A stretch of DNA of 64,000 bases from Bradyrhizobium sp. WSM3983 (GTDB taxonomy: Bacteria > Pseudomonadota > Alphaproteobacteria > Rhizobiales > Xanthobacteraceae), in contig NZ_AXAY01000009.1 of NCBI RefSeq assembly GCF_000473045.1, forward strand, positions 248,001 through 312,000, given 5' to 3'. The translations under genes were made by a program, and so were the position numbers. Within the stretch, counting starts at the first letter, position 1, and every line of letters starts with the position of its first letter. A model generated the notes under the pieces. It was given only the letters and a program-made list of their open reading frames with translations. It was not told the origin of the DNA and made no database searches. Shown here piece after piece: positions 8,515 through 17,752 of the stretch.

Positions 8515-11139
8515 CTATTCCGCGGCTTGGCGCCAATTTGCGTCCTGATCAGAAAATGCCTTCACTTGCCGCGGTGGACCCATCAGAACCGGCTGGAAGA
8601 ATACCGCGGCCCCCATCGTGCACAACAGCGACAAGGCCATCAGCTGCCCCATGCTCGACATGCCGGGATAGCTCGACGCCCACATGCTCCCGAACGCAAT
8701 GGCGGTGGTCATGGCGCTGAATATCACCGCCCTGGTCAGCGTCGATTGCAGCAGGCCGGTCTTTCCGGCGCGCCACGCCATGATGTAGTAGATCTTGAAC
8801 GCGACGCCGACGCCGAGTAGCAGCGGAAGCGCGATGATATTTGCGAAATTGAGCGAGACGCCAATCAGCACGCAAATCTCGAGTGTGAGGACGCCGGCGA
8901 GGAGGAGGGGGATGAGTGTCAGCAGCATATCGGTCAAGCGCCGCAGTGTTACAAGGAGCAGAATTGTGATCGCACTGATGGCCAGAACACCAGCTTCGAC
9001 AAAGGCCGATATGACTGTCCTCGCGGCTTCATAGAGGCTGATCGCGCCTCCCGCTGCCGACGGTTCAACGCGAAGTACGGCGGTCGCGAAATTCCGCAGC
9101 ACGTTGGTGTCGTTCGGATCTCCGTTTGGCAGTGCCTGAACGCGGGCTCTGCCGTCTGACGACAGCCAATCGCGCACGAGATCTGGTGGCATCGTCTTGA
9201 TCGTCACCACTTCCGGAGCCAGAGATTTTCGTAGAAGGTCGAGATCGTAAATCAGCGGTTGCACGATCGCGGCGTCAGCCTTGACCCGGATTCCGGCATC
9301 TGCGCTTGCGAGGCGCCTCAGCAAATCCGAAGCATGCCGTGCAGCCTCGGCGCCGGACTGATTTTCGTTTCCTGCGGCCAGGACCAGAACTTCGGCTGCG
9401 TGTTGAATCGCAGCTGTATTCTCCTGATCGCTTGGACCAGGGCGCAGCACCGGAGGATTGAGGGCTGGGCCAAGCCGTTTCGAGGCGGCCTTCAATGTGG
9501 CAATTTTCTCGGCCTGATCGGCTGGGATCAGGTTGCTCAGCGTCAAGGTTCGTGAGACTTCGGGAAGTGCAGCCAGACGTTTCGCCGTTTCATCCGCCTT
9601 CTCGAGTGACGGCGCCAGTACCTGAGCGTCATTGCCGCTGGTTACCGGCTCGCTCCGTAATTCACGATAGGTCACTACGGAAGGCGAATCCGGATTTTGC
9701 AGGTCGACTGGATTGAAGTCGAACTCCAAACGGAACAACAGCGGTATACCGGCGAGAACGACGAGAAACGTGCCAACGATTACCACGATGCGATGTCGTT
9801 GAAGGAAATTGTCGAGCGGTGCGAGAGTTCGAAAGCCAACCGGCGCGGGCTCGCCTGGAGGCTTAAGCAGCGCCAGACTCGCCGGCACCAATATGATGCT
9901 GCAGGCGAATGCGACCAGCATGCCGCAACCGGCGATCAGGCCCAGCTCCGACAGGCCACGATAGCTGGTGGGCAGAAATGCGAAAAAGCCGATGGCGGTG
10001 GCCGCGGCGGCCAATGAGAGCTGATCGCCCGCTTTGCGGGCAGCCGATCGCAGAGCCACGCACAAGTCTGGATGCTCGTACCGTTCGGCGCGATAGCGAA
10101 CGCTGAATTGGATCGCGAAATCGACTCCGAGGCCGACGAACAGCACGAACAATGCGATCGAGAGCAAATTGAAAGAGGTGACCAGCACGAGGCCGAGAGC
10201 GGCCGTCGCCGCAAGCCCGGCTATCAGGCTGAAGAAGACGGCAGCAATGAGTTTCCAGGAACGAAGAGCCAGCCAGAGAATGATCAGAACGCCGAACACC
10301 GCCGTCAACGTATCGCGCACGGCGCTGTATTTGATGACCGAAAATTGATCATCATTCATTGGCACCTCACCGGTTAGACCGACCGTCGCGCCGAATTTGT
10401 TTTGCAAGTCCAGATCGGCGGCTGCGCGCCGTATTCCGTCTTCCGCCTTACGACCAGGCTGAAGCGCGGCAAAATCGAGCGAGGGTTGAACTCCAATAAG
10501 GTGTCGCAGTCGCCGGGCCGGCGGTGGCTGATTTTGCAATAGCTCCTGCCAGGAAAATGTGGCCGGCTTCCCGGACAGAACCTGACTCAGTGTTCGATCT
10601 GCCAATGACAGAGGCCGTGCAAGTTGATCCAACGTGATCCGGCCTGCCCGGACACCCTCAGCGGCAAACGAGAGCGCCGTCATAGCGCCGCGCAGGCTGG
10701 GGTCGCTTGCGAGCGCGGCAATGAGCGGCTGGGCTCTCGTCAATCCCTCCGCGGTCCTTCTCACGTCGGCCGGAGACCCGAACATCAATCCATTGCGTTC
10801 GAAGAAATCGCCGCTTTCGAGTTGTTCCACCGAGGGAAACTGATCGGGGTTTTTCGAGAGGGCCTGCGCCAGCGCGCCAGTCGCCCGTTCGGCGTCTTCA
10901 GGCGTCGTTGCTTTCACGACAACCAGAATGCCTTTCCTCGGAAAAGCCTTTGACAGCTCCAGTTCGCGCTGACGCCATGGCAGATCTTGGGAAATCAAAC
11001 CCTCGATATCAGTATTGATCGAGAATCGCGCGGCATCAAAGGCCACGGCTACAAGCATCAGCAGCGCACCGGCAATAACGATCGTCCACCGATTGCGAGC
11101 GCAGAAATCGACGATTCGCACGATCGCTGAATGAATCAT
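8515..11139 (-). CDS. RND exporter resembling hopanoid transporter HpnN
   Basis: About 874 residues from ATG 11139 (MIHSAIVRIVDFC). The reading frame extends to 11208, but the membrane helix begins directly after this Met. The order is an N-terminal helix, periplasmic loop with NTDIEGLISQDLPWRQRE, helix bundle (about 265-440), second loop rich in Ala/Glu/Lys, and a terminal bundle (about 710-850). The NTD...LPWRQRE segment and the size recall HpnN, which shuttles hopanoids to the outer membrane in Rhodopseudomonas and Bradyrhizobium. No hopanoid synthesis gene (shc or other hpn) is in the window, so this may be a paralogue, and I give no symbol. A FNR-type box at 11251 is centred about 118 bp upstream. 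Confidence 0.75.
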   Translation of the reverse strand: MIHSAIVRIVDFCARNRWTIVIAGALLMLVAVAFDAARFSINTDIEGLISQDLPWRQRELELSKAFPRKGILVVVKATTPEDAERATGALAQALSKNPDQFPSVEQLESGDFFERNGLMFGSPADVRRTAEGLTRAQPLIAALASDPSLRGAMTALSFAAEGVRAGRITLDQLARPLSLADRTLSQVLSGKPATFSWQELLQNQPPPARRLRHLIGVQPSLDFAALQPGRKAEDGIRRAAADLDLQNKFGATVGLTGEVPMNDDQFSVIKYSAVRDTLTAVFGVLIILWLALRSWKLIAAVFFSLIAGLAATAALGLVLVTSFNLLSIALFVLFVGLGVDFAIQFSVRYRAERYEHPDLCVALRSAARKAGDQLSLAAAATAIGFFAFLPTSYRGLSELGLIAGCGMLVAFACSIILVPASLALLKPPGEPAPVGFRTLAPLDNFLQRHRIVVIVGTFLVVLAGIPLLFRLEFDFNPVDLQNPDSPSVVTYRELRSEPVTSGNDAQVLAPSLEKADETAKRLAALPEVSRTLTLSNLIPADQAEKIATLKAASKRLGPALNPPVLRPGPSDQENTAAIQHAAEVLVLAAGNENQSGAEAARHASDLLRRLASADAGIRVKADAAIVQPLIYDLDLLRKSLAPEVVTIKTMPPDLVRDWLSSDGRARVQALPNGDPNDTNVLRNFATAVLRVEPSAAGGAISLYEAARTVISAFVEAGVLAISAITILLLVTLRRLTDMLLTLIPLLLAGVLTLEICVLIGVSLNFANIIALPLLLGVGVAFKIYYIMAWRAGKTGLLQSTLTRAVIFSAMTTAIAFGSMWASSYPGMSSMGQLMALSLLCTMGAAVFFQPVLMGPPRQVKAFSDQDANWRQAAE

Positions 11140-11250
11140 AGCCGGCACCAGCCTTCGATTGCTACGCCAGGTTCTCGGAATTTGCGAGCATTCGCGTCTA
11201 CGGACCACAGTCGAGGTCTCAGCATCTTGATACTGCTAACGGAGCTGTCG

Positions 11251-11264
11251 TTGACAGGCATCAA
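11251..11264. promoter_or_regulatory. FNR/FixK-type box TTGACAGGCATCAA
   Basis: Lies between the divergent RND exporter (start 11139) and formate dehydrogenase gamma gene. The identical 14-mer recurs at 58044, within a longer duplicated block. Confidence 0.6.
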
Positions 11265-11375
11265 TATCCATCGATGCAGGACGTGCCGTTCTATCGTCGC
11301 CGGGTGGCACTTACGCGGCCGCCACACTCGAGGCCAAAAGGGCGTCGTCCTCGGGAGCTGTTTGATCTTTTGCAA

Positions 11376-11389
11376 TTGACGTCCGTCAT
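11376..11389. promoter_or_regulatory. FNR/FixK-type box TTGACGTCCGTCAT
   Basis: Second box of the duplicated block; its counterpart is at 58148. It is about 490 bp before the gene at 11880, far for simple activation, so it may drive a short transcript from this intergenic stretch. Confidence 0.5.
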
Positions 11390-11879
11390 TTTCAGACCCT
11401 TTGCCAAGGCGCTATTCCAGTTGGAAAGTCGAAGCTTAGTCAGCTTTAGCGTTCGACTCTTTGGGAGAGAGTACTTACGCAGAGACGGCTTTTGACGATC
11501 GTGGACCGGGACGATCTGGTTCGTATTGCGATTTGCGGCGCGGGAGCCGCGGCTGGTAGCACCGTGGTAGCGGAGCCGGCAACCGCCAGGGCTGTTGATC
11601 TCACTGAAAAGCGCGCCGCTACCAGGCCAACTCTGCGGAGGTTCAAAACGTTTCGAGGTTCAAAACGTTTACTGTGTCAACAGCTATCCCACCCCGTAAG
11701 GGAGGCGCTCGTGCTGATCAGAAGGTCGGAAGGGTCATCGAGGCCGCGCAGACATCGCAGGCGCGCGGTCCAGCGGATCAGATAGTTGGATGACTGCTTA
11801 CGGCAAGGGAGCCCGAGCTTGAACCGCAACGTGAAGTGGCAATGAAAAGTTAGGTGAAAATGCGGAGAGGTCGATCGTC

Positions 11880-12887
11880 ATGGCGCTTCCTGTGCGTGTT
11901 CGCTTTCTTGTCGTCGCGGTCGCACTCCTTTCGATTGCCGCAGCAGTCCCTACGCAGGCCCAAAAGCTCGGTCCCGATGGTGCCCCTAACCCAACGGCCA
12001 GCGTCGTCGATGAACAGACCCTGTTGAAGCAGGCGCCCCGCGTCGAAGGGCGGATAGATATTCCCGACCCCAAAGCCGGTGTCTTGATCCAACCGGTTGG
12101 ACGAACATGGCGGTATTTTCATGAGGTGCTGCTGCATCGAGCCGGCGCGGCGGTAATCCTCGGCACCATCGCGATCCTCGGATTGGCGTACTTGATCTTG
12201 GGACCGATCCGGATTGCCCGGGGGCGCTCGGGAAAGAAGATCCTCCGCTTCAAGGCGTTTGAGAGATTTGCACATTGGCTGACGGCGGTGTCATTCGTCG
12301 TACTTGCTTTGACCGGCCTCAACATCACCTTCGGCAAGATATTGCTGTTGCCGCTGATCGGAGCCGATGCCTTCGCACGGGTTTCGCAGGCGGCAAAGTA
12401 CGTACACGATTTCACTGGCTTCTCGTTTGTGGTCGGCCTCGTTCTCATCATCGTATTCTTCTTCAGGGACAATTTTTTTGAAAGGGTCGACCTCGATTGG
12501 ATCAGGCAGGGCGGAGGTTTCATCAAGAACAAACATGCGCCGGCCGGACGCTTTAACTTTGGCGAGAAGCTTGTCTATTGGCTTTCGGTTGCGGCCGGCG
12601 TCGCGGTCTCCGTGTCGGGATTCTTGTTGCTGTTTCCTTTCTATGGGGTGAACATCGCCGGGATGCAGCTCGCGCAGGTCGTTCATGCTGTCGTGGCCGT
12701 TCTGTTCATCGCCTTGATCCTGGCTCACATCTATATCGGTACGATCGGAATGGAGGGTGCATTCGAGGCCATGGGTACCGGCGAAGTCGATCTCAACTGG
12801 GCTAAAGAGCACCACGATCTTTGGGTCGCTCAGCAGCTCGCAAACGAAGACCGGTTGAGACAACCTTCGGCGACTGCGGCGGAATGA
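11880..12887 (+). CDS. Formate dehydrogenase gamma subunit (cytochrome b556), orphan
   Basis: 335 residues. A signal-like N-terminus (about 1-28, ending AQA-type) is followed by a periplasmic stretch, one helix (about 90-112), then a cytochrome b core of helices near 135-160, 180-200, 235-260 and 265-295. His residues suited to haem b appear in RFAHWL and in later helices (VVHAV, LAHIYIG). In the usual enzyme this subunit anchors FdhA/FdhB and passes electrons to quinone. No alpha or beta subunit is in the window, so this gene may serve an unlinked dehydrogenase or another redox partner. GGAGAGG precedes ATG 11880. Confidence 0.88.
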   Translation: MALPVRVRFLVVAVALLSIAAAVPTQAQKLGPDGAPNPTASVVDEQTLLKQAPRVEGRIDIPDPKAGVLIQPVGRTWRYFHEVLLHRAGAAVILGTIAILGLAYLILGPIRIARGRSGKKILRFKAFERFAHWLTAVSFVVLALTGLNITFGKILLLPLIGADAFARVSQAAKYVHDFTGFSFVVGLVLIIVFFFRDNFFERVDLDWIRQGGGFIKNKHAPAGRFNFGEKLVYWLSVAAGVAVSVSGFLLLFPFYGVNIAGMQLAQVVHAVVAVLFIALILAHIYIGTIGMEGAFEAMGTGEVDLNWAKEHHDLWVAQQLANEDRLRQPSATAAE

Positions 12888-12914
12888 GCGTTGGCCGGAT
12901 AGCGAGGCGCTTCA

Positions 12915-13445
12915 TTGAGATCCAGGCGATCAATGTCCGAAAGATACACTGCATCGATGTTGCGGCTGTTGCGATGGTTTGTGGCCCGTGGGTGGCGTGA
13001 TCAGGAAGTATCAGAACATGCGGTCGTTCTTTTAGCGCCTATCATCGATATTGCCCCCGACCTGATCGATCGTCAGCACCGCAAGGCTTGCAAGCGTGGC
13101 AAGAGGTTCGAAGAGTTTACGGCAGCGCAGCGGCACAGGTTGCGTATCGCGCTGGAGCATTTGCACTACATCGTCGAATTTCTGGGAAGCCTGTTTGGAA
13201 AGAACCGAATTCGAACGTTTGTCAGGTGTTTGAAGTCTTTGCAGGACGATCTCGGCTAGACAAATGACGTCCGCGTCGCCCACGATGTCGTTGATCAGAT
13301 CGGCGATGCAACAGATCGGGATGTTCGCGCGATCAATCGTGCCGGAGGGATCGCGCTGGGTTGGCAGGAGCGGGTTCTTGCTGAACGCCATCCGAGAATC
13401 AGAAAACGTATTCGTCAGTTTAGACGATTGGATCCCTTCTGGTGA
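12915..13445 (+). pseudogene. CHAD-domain protein remnant with an in-frame amber codon
   Basis: The C-terminal half of a CHAD domain is readable: DLIDRQHRKACKRGKRFEE, RHRLRIALEHLHYIVEFL and LKSLQDDLG, then TAG at 13257-13259. It continues in the same frame with TNDVRVAHDVVDQIGDA and AERHPRIRKRIRQFRRLDPF to TGA at 13443. Homologues usually read LQ-x-x-LG-Q-x-ND here, so TAG replaces the Gln codon CAG. The N-terminal half and any CYTH domain are missing. CHAD proteins bind polyphosphate. The gene starts 27 bp after the formate dehydrogenase gamma stop. Confidence 0.8.
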
Positions 13446-13538
13446 GGCGAAACGATGGTGTCTAGCGACTTCTTGCGAGGTCCGATTGCTACTGACGCAG
13501 GGGCTTTCGCTTGCGCTCCAGTTGGCAGGTGAGAGCCC

Positions 13539-14543
13539 ATGTTCGGCCGCGAATTGCTCGACCGACTACCCACTGACGCCAGGGCCCGGCTTCGAAGGCG
13601 CGCACAGCCAAGATGGTTTGCGCCCATGTTGGCGACGCTTACGAACGACGTCTTCTCACGACCGGGATGGTTATTTGAGCCGAAATGGGACGGGGAGCGC
13701 TGCCTCGCTTTTCGCCGCGGTCGCGATCTGGATCTCTTTTCGCGGAATCGAATTCGACTGAATGCAAAATATCCCGAAGTGATCCAGGCGATCCATCAGC
13801 AGAAAGCCACCTACTTTATTGCGGATGGCGAGATTGTCGCGTTCGACGGCCTGATCACCAGCTTCGCAAAGCTGCAGGCGCGCATGCAGGTGGAGCGTCC
13901 GCCGACTGACCTGATTCGCAAGGTGCCGGTATGGTTCTATCTTTTCGACTTACTCTACCTGGACCGTTACGACATCCGGCAGGTTCCACTCCGGTATCGA
14001 AAGCAGGTACTTCGCAAGGCCTTCGACTTCCATGACGCCTTGCGGTTCACGGAGCACCGCACGACTGAAGGCAAGGAATACTACCGACAGGCGTGCCGTG
14101 CGGGATGGGAAGGTATCATCGCAAAGAACGCGGACAGCGTGTACGTGTCCAGGCGAACGCGTGATTGGCTCAAATTCAAGTGCAAGCAAGAACAGGAGTT
14201 CGTCATTGGCGGTTACACCGATCCACGGGGGACCCGGAGCGGGTTCGGAGCATTGCTGCTAGGCTACCATCGCGGTGGAAAGCTCGTATATGCCGGGAAG
14301 GTAGGGACGGGGTTCGCCGACGACCTGCTGCGGCGTCTCGGCGAAAAGCTCGCTCGGCTGGAGACGCCGATTTCTCCCTTTGCCGAGGATGGGTTGCCGC
14401 GGCGCGGCGTGCATTGGGTGAAGCCAAAGCTCGTCGCGCAGATCGGATTCACCGAGTGGACGGCAGGAGGTAAGCTAAGACACCCTCGATTTCTTGGCCT
14501 GCGGGATGACAAGCGGCCGGAGGATGTCGTGCGTGAGTGCTGA
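13539..14543 (+). CDS. ATP-dependent DNA ligase, LigD ligase-domain type
   Basis: 334 residues covering nucleotidyltransferase and OB-fold modules. The adenylation motif is EPKWDGERC, with Lys49 as the AMP acceptor. Further ligase motifs include ADGEIVAFDG, the GWEGIIAKN and DWLKFKC region (motifs IV and V), and the C-terminal LGYH...KVGTGF and EWTAGGKLRHPRF expected of LigD ligases. Bacterial NHEJ uses LigD with Ku to seal double-strand breaks in non-growing cells. The phosphoesterase domain is a separate gene at 14608, and the polymerase domain and Ku are not in the window. Confidence 0.88.
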   Translation: MFGRELLDRLPTDARARLRRRAQPRWFAPMLATLTNDVFSRPGWLFEPKWDGERCLAFRRGRDLDLFSRNRIRLNAKYPEVIQAIHQQKATYFIADGEIVAFDGLITSFAKLQARMQVERPPTDLIRKVPVWFYLFDLLYLDRYDIRQVPLRYRKQVLRKAFDFHDALRFTEHRTTEGKEYYRQACRAGWEGIIAKNADSVYVSRRTRDWLKFKCKQEQEFVIGGYTDPRGTRSGFGALLLGYHRGGKLVYAGKVGTGFADDLLRRLGEKLARLETPISPFAEDGLPRRGVHWVKPKLVAQIGFTEWTAGGKLRHPRFLGLRDDKRPEDVVREC

Positions 14544-14607
14544 TATGCGATGAGGCGAAATCGCCAACACCGCCGGTGGAACTCAAAATCAGTCTAAAGG
14601 ACATCGG

Positions 14608-15222
14608 GTGTCGCTCGCAGCATACCGAAGCAAAAGAGCCTTTACGGAAACGCCCGAACCGGTCGGGCGAGGGCGGCGAAGCGCTCGCACCCACGTCTTT
14701 GTGGTTCAAGAACACGATGCAAGCCGGCTTCACTATGATTTCCGGCTCGCCGTAAATGGGGTCTTGGCGTCCTGGGCAGTACCAAAAGGCCCGTCAATGA
14801 ACCCTGCGGACAAGCGCCTGGCCGTAAGGACGGAGGACCATCCGCTCGAATATGCGAAGTTCGAAGGTGTGATCCCGGCCGGCCAATACGGAGCAGGAAT
14901 CGTGATGATCTGGGACCTGGGAAAGTATGAGCCCCTGGAGGATCAGTCGCCAGAGGAGCAACTTGCTCGCGGCAAAGTCCAGATTGTACTGCAGGGCGAG
15001 AGACTGCGCGGCGGCTTCACGTTGATCAAAACCAGAAATCGATCCATGAATTCTGGCCGAAGAGACTATTGGTTGCTTGTCAAAAGCCGCGACGAGTACG
15101 CTGATCCATTGTGGGACATCGAGAGCGCGAGTTTCGATCGCTCTGTTCTTACCGGCCGCAGTATGAAGGAGATCAAGGAGGGAAAACCAGCAAAGCCGCG
15201 ACTTGGCCGGCACCGTGTCTGA
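14608..15222 (+). CDS. Stand-alone LigD 3'-phosphoesterase domain protein
   Basis: 204 residues beginning GTG at 14608. The phosphoesterase signature is clear: FVVQEHDASRLHYDFRL followed by SWAVPKGPSMNP, EYAKFEGVIPAGQYGAG and a WLLVKSRDEYA end. The His-x-Asp/Phe-Arg residues that hold the metal are present. This domain trims 3' phosphates and ribonucleotides at breaks before ligation. It follows the ligase gene by 64 bp on the same strand, so the two likely work together as a split LigD. About 25 C-terminal residues look disordered and basic. Confidence 0.88.
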   Translation: MSLAAYRSKRAFTETPEPVGRGRRSARTHVFVVQEHDASRLHYDFRLAVNGVLASWAVPKGPSMNPADKRLAVRTEDHPLEYAKFEGVIPAGQYGAGIVMIWDLGKYEPLEDQSPEEQLARGKVQIVLQGERLRGGFTLIKTRNRSMNSGRRDYWLLVKSRDEYADPLWDIESASFDRSVLTGRSMKEIKEGKPAKPRLGRHRV

Positions 15223-15264
15223 AAGCAGCCGCTCACGCTGGCCTCCAACGCCAGGTCTCGTGGT

Positions 15265-17010
15265 TCAGCGGCCGACGTGCCCACGCAATTCCGGATGGAG
15301 TTCGGCTCGAACTGCAGTGACGATGCTTGCGGCATCATCTTGGGAGAAACCGCAAACGAGAAGGACTTGATCAGCCAGCGCGAGGCCGGCTGCGACGTTC
15401 TCTGGGAACACGGTGCTGGCTCCAGCCCGCGCCAGCGATGAGATTTCCTGATCATCGGCTGCACTAACGATGGAGGAGACCGCTGGATTTTGCTGGCGCA
15501 CATAGTGAAGAATGCGCTCAATCAGGTGACGTCGATCAAACGTTATAACGACGAGGCGTGCTCGGGCGACACCGGCAGCTTCCATAACCCGTTTGCGGCC
15601 CGCGTCCCCGAAGACGACCTTGTGTCCTGACTTTCGTGCCCTGCGAAAGCGCGTCAGGTCATACTCGATCGCAATGCAAGGAGCCTTTGCGGCCTCGAGT
15701 ACCAGCGCCACCGGACGGCCAACCCGTCCACAACCACACAGGATAACATGATCGCTGAGAGCCTGGCTCTCCTCTCGGATAGCGGCCTCCTCGGCATCTG
15801 CTTTGAGGCGATGTGATGCTCCGCCAACGAGTTCCGCAAACCGCGAACTCATCCGAATCAGCATTGGGCCTAGCGCCATGGTTGCGGCTAATGCAAAGAG
15901 AGCCGGCTGGCCAACGCTCGGGTCCACGGCATTCACTCGCATCGCCTGGGTGAGTAGAAGTAAACCGTCTTCTCCGCCGTGTGCTAGAATAAGAGCAGCT
16001 CGCGCACCGGCCGGTGCCGGCCAGCGCATGATTGCGCCAACCAGGATCACGACGAGAGCCTTTCCTGGCATGCATACGGCAATCCACGCGAGGACGGTCA
16101 TGGGCGCCACAACGATGATCGAGGGATTCACCTCCATGCCAACGGTGACGAAGAATAGGCCCAACAAGACGTCGCGAAAGGGCCGGATATCGTCTTCCAC
16201 CTGATGGCGGAAATCGCTTTCGCCGACCACCATGCCGGCGAGGAATGCTCCAATCGGCGCGGAAAGGCCAGTTAGACGTCCGACGAACGCCGTACCGAGC
16301 GCAAGCAACAGGACGGTGAGCAGAAAGAGATCTGCCGAGTTCGTTCGGGCAACCCAGGCAAGCCAGGTGCGAAACACCGGCTTATAGACAAAAGCGGCGA
16401 CGCCGAGTGCAGTCGCCGCTATTGCGAGTTGGCGCGCCGCTCCCAACGGTTCCGGTCCACCGCCGGGTTGCCATCCGCCCAACACAACGAGAAAAGGAAG
16501 GACCGCAAGATCCTGGAAGAGCAGCAGTCCCAGCACAAGACGGCCTTGTTGGCTGCTGACGTCGCCCTGGTCGACTAATTGCTTGACTGTGATGGCGGTC
16601 GATGACATCGCAACTGCGCCGCCGAGCAGTACTGCGGTGGATAGGCCGATACCCGAAAGCACGGCAATTCCCGTCACGATCAAAACAGTGAACCCGACTT
16701 GCAGGCTGCCGGCGCCGAAAACATCGCGGCGTGCGGCGATCATTGCCGACAGCGAAAAATCGAGTCCCACCATAAACATCAGGAAAATAATGCCGAGATC
16801 GGCCAAGAACCTTGCTTCATCGCTTGCGGCGATGAGTTTGAAACCGTGCGGTCCGATAACCAGACCGGCCAACAGGTAACCTCCGGCCGCCGAAAGTCTC
16901 AGGCGCGCGACCAGGCTGATCGCGCAGACGGAGGCAAGGATCACGACTAGCGTCTTGATCAACAGATCGTCGGCCATGCGCAGCTCCGATACGCGTCGCA
17001 CTCGATTCAT
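15265..17010 (-). CDS. Kef-type potassium/proton antiporter (CPA2) with TrkA-N domain
   Basis: 581 residues from ATG 17010; ATG 16974 (MADDLLIK) is an equally good start. About twelve membrane helices span residues 15-390, with GGYLLAGLVIGPHGFK, FMVGLDFS and SAPIGAFLAGMVVGESDFRHQ. A Rossmann NAD-binding TrkA-N domain follows (about 415-540) with VILCGCGRVGRPVA. KefB/KefC proteins acidify the cytoplasm by exporting K+ when glutathione adducts appear, protecting against electrophiles. The short C-terminal tail resembles RosB/KefB relatives. It is convergent with the LigD phosphoesterase gene. Confidence 0.88.
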   Translation of the reverse strand: MNRVRRVSELRMADDLLIKTLVVILASVCAISLVARLRLSAAGGYLLAGLVIGPHGFKLIAASDEARFLADLGIIFLMFMVGLDFSLSAMIAARRDVFGAGSLQVGFTVLIVTGIAVLSGIGLSTAVLLGGAVAMSSTAITVKQLVDQGDVSSQQGRLVLGLLLFQDLAVLPFLVVLGGWQPGGGPEPLGAARQLAIAATALGVAAFVYKPVFRTWLAWVARTNSADLFLLTVLLLALGTAFVGRLTGLSAPIGAFLAGMVVGESDFRHQVEDDIRPFRDVLLGLFFVTVGMEVNPSIIVVAPMTVLAWIAVCMPGKALVVILVGAIMRWPAPAGARAALILAHGGEDGLLLLTQAMRVNAVDPSVGQPALFALAATMALGPMLIRMSSRFAELVGGASHRLKADAEEAAIREESQALSDHVILCGCGRVGRPVALVLEAAKAPCIAIEYDLTRFRRARKSGHKVVFGDAGRKRVMEAAGVARARLVVITFDRRHLIERILHYVRQQNPAVSSIVSAADDQEISSLARAGASTVFPENVAAGLALADQVLLVCGFSQDDAASIVTAVRAELHPELRGHVGR

Positions 17011-17082
17011 TGTCCCGATTTGTCAGTGCCGCGATGAGCATCAAGTTCCGCCAAATCCGAGAAAAATGTCAGCGCTCAGCTG

Positions 17083-17096
17083 CTGACAAACGTCAA
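17083..17096. promoter_or_regulatory. FNR/FixK-type box CTGACAAACGTCAA
   Basis: One half-site starts CTGAC rather than TTGAC. Centred about 123 bp before the small gene at 17213 and about 80 bp before the antiporter start on the other strand, so it could serve either. Confidence 0.5.
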
Positions 17097-17212
17097 TGTG
17101 ACGACGGCGGACGAAGGGTAAGCCTTTCGTTCCGAAGGGCTGCGGCAGTTGCGGCACGCAGCGGAAATCGGCGTGACGCTCCAGCCGCAACTCGGAATCA
17201 CTGAGTGCGGCC

Positions 17213-17446
17213 ATGATCGAAGCAACCGATACCATCACGGTGATTGAAGGCTATGACGCGATCCGCGTCTTTCTCGAGGCCGTTTGGCGCCGCCACGGTA
17301 GACCCGTCGAGCAGATCGCATTTTTGCTCGGTAGCTTGAAATGGGCCGACGGGACGCCAGTCGATCCAACGACGTGGCAAGACTGGCAGGCAGCCGTCCA
17401 AATGGCGATGTCAGCCGGATCCTGCAAGATCGCCGCAGGCCGATGA
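17213..17446 (+). CDS. Small hypothetical protein
   Basis: 77 residues, acidic N-terminus and a Trp-rich C-terminal half (WADGTPVDPTTWQDW). I do not recognise a family. It is kept because it has alphaproteobacterial codon bias, an ATG start and an FNR-type box upstream. From 17447 to 17752 there is no gene I can support. Confidence 0.5.
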   Translation: MIEATDTITVIEGYDAIRVFLEAVWRRHGRPVEQIAFLLGSLKWADGTPVDPTTWQDWQAAVQMAMSAGSCKIAAGR

Positions 17447-17752
17447 TCGCGTTGCGGTAGCCTGATCGCTGGGCACCGGAAACACGCTGTCGGGCACCGC
17501 GAGATCTTTTCTCGTGAGGTGGAGTGCAAAAGCAGCACGACTATACAGGTGCACCGCAATCTCTGGCCAACGCCGCTCTCAAAATCGCAAGTGAGGGCAA
17601 GCCAACCGTTTGCGCGCAACTCGACGAAATCCGCAGTGTTCCATTGATACTCGTCAAGGTGACCTTTCTTCGCAATGGACAAGAATAGCCGCCGCTAACG
17701 GTATCTGCCAATCCGCAATAGCCTGGCACCTTGCACGCAACGGGAGCGCGTC

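Larger units (their letters stand above)
11241..11470 (+). repeat. Duplicated intergenic element, copy A (two FNR boxes plus hairpin)
   Basis: Aligns with 58034-58230. Shared parts in order are GGAGCTGTCG, box TTGACAGGCATCAA, AGGACGTGCC, then about 90 bp of divergent sequence, box TTGACGnCCGTCATTTTCAG, and a hairpin. In this copy AGTCGAA (11427-11433) pairs with TTCGACT (11452-11458), extended by GCT/AGC. TTTGGGA follows in both copies. It occupies part of the 740-bp gap 11140-11879, in which I see no convincing gene. Confidence 0.55.

Noticed and set aside
8515..11139. A hopanoid biosynthesis locus
   Set aside because: Only the RND transporter resembles HpnN; no squalene or hopene enzyme is present.
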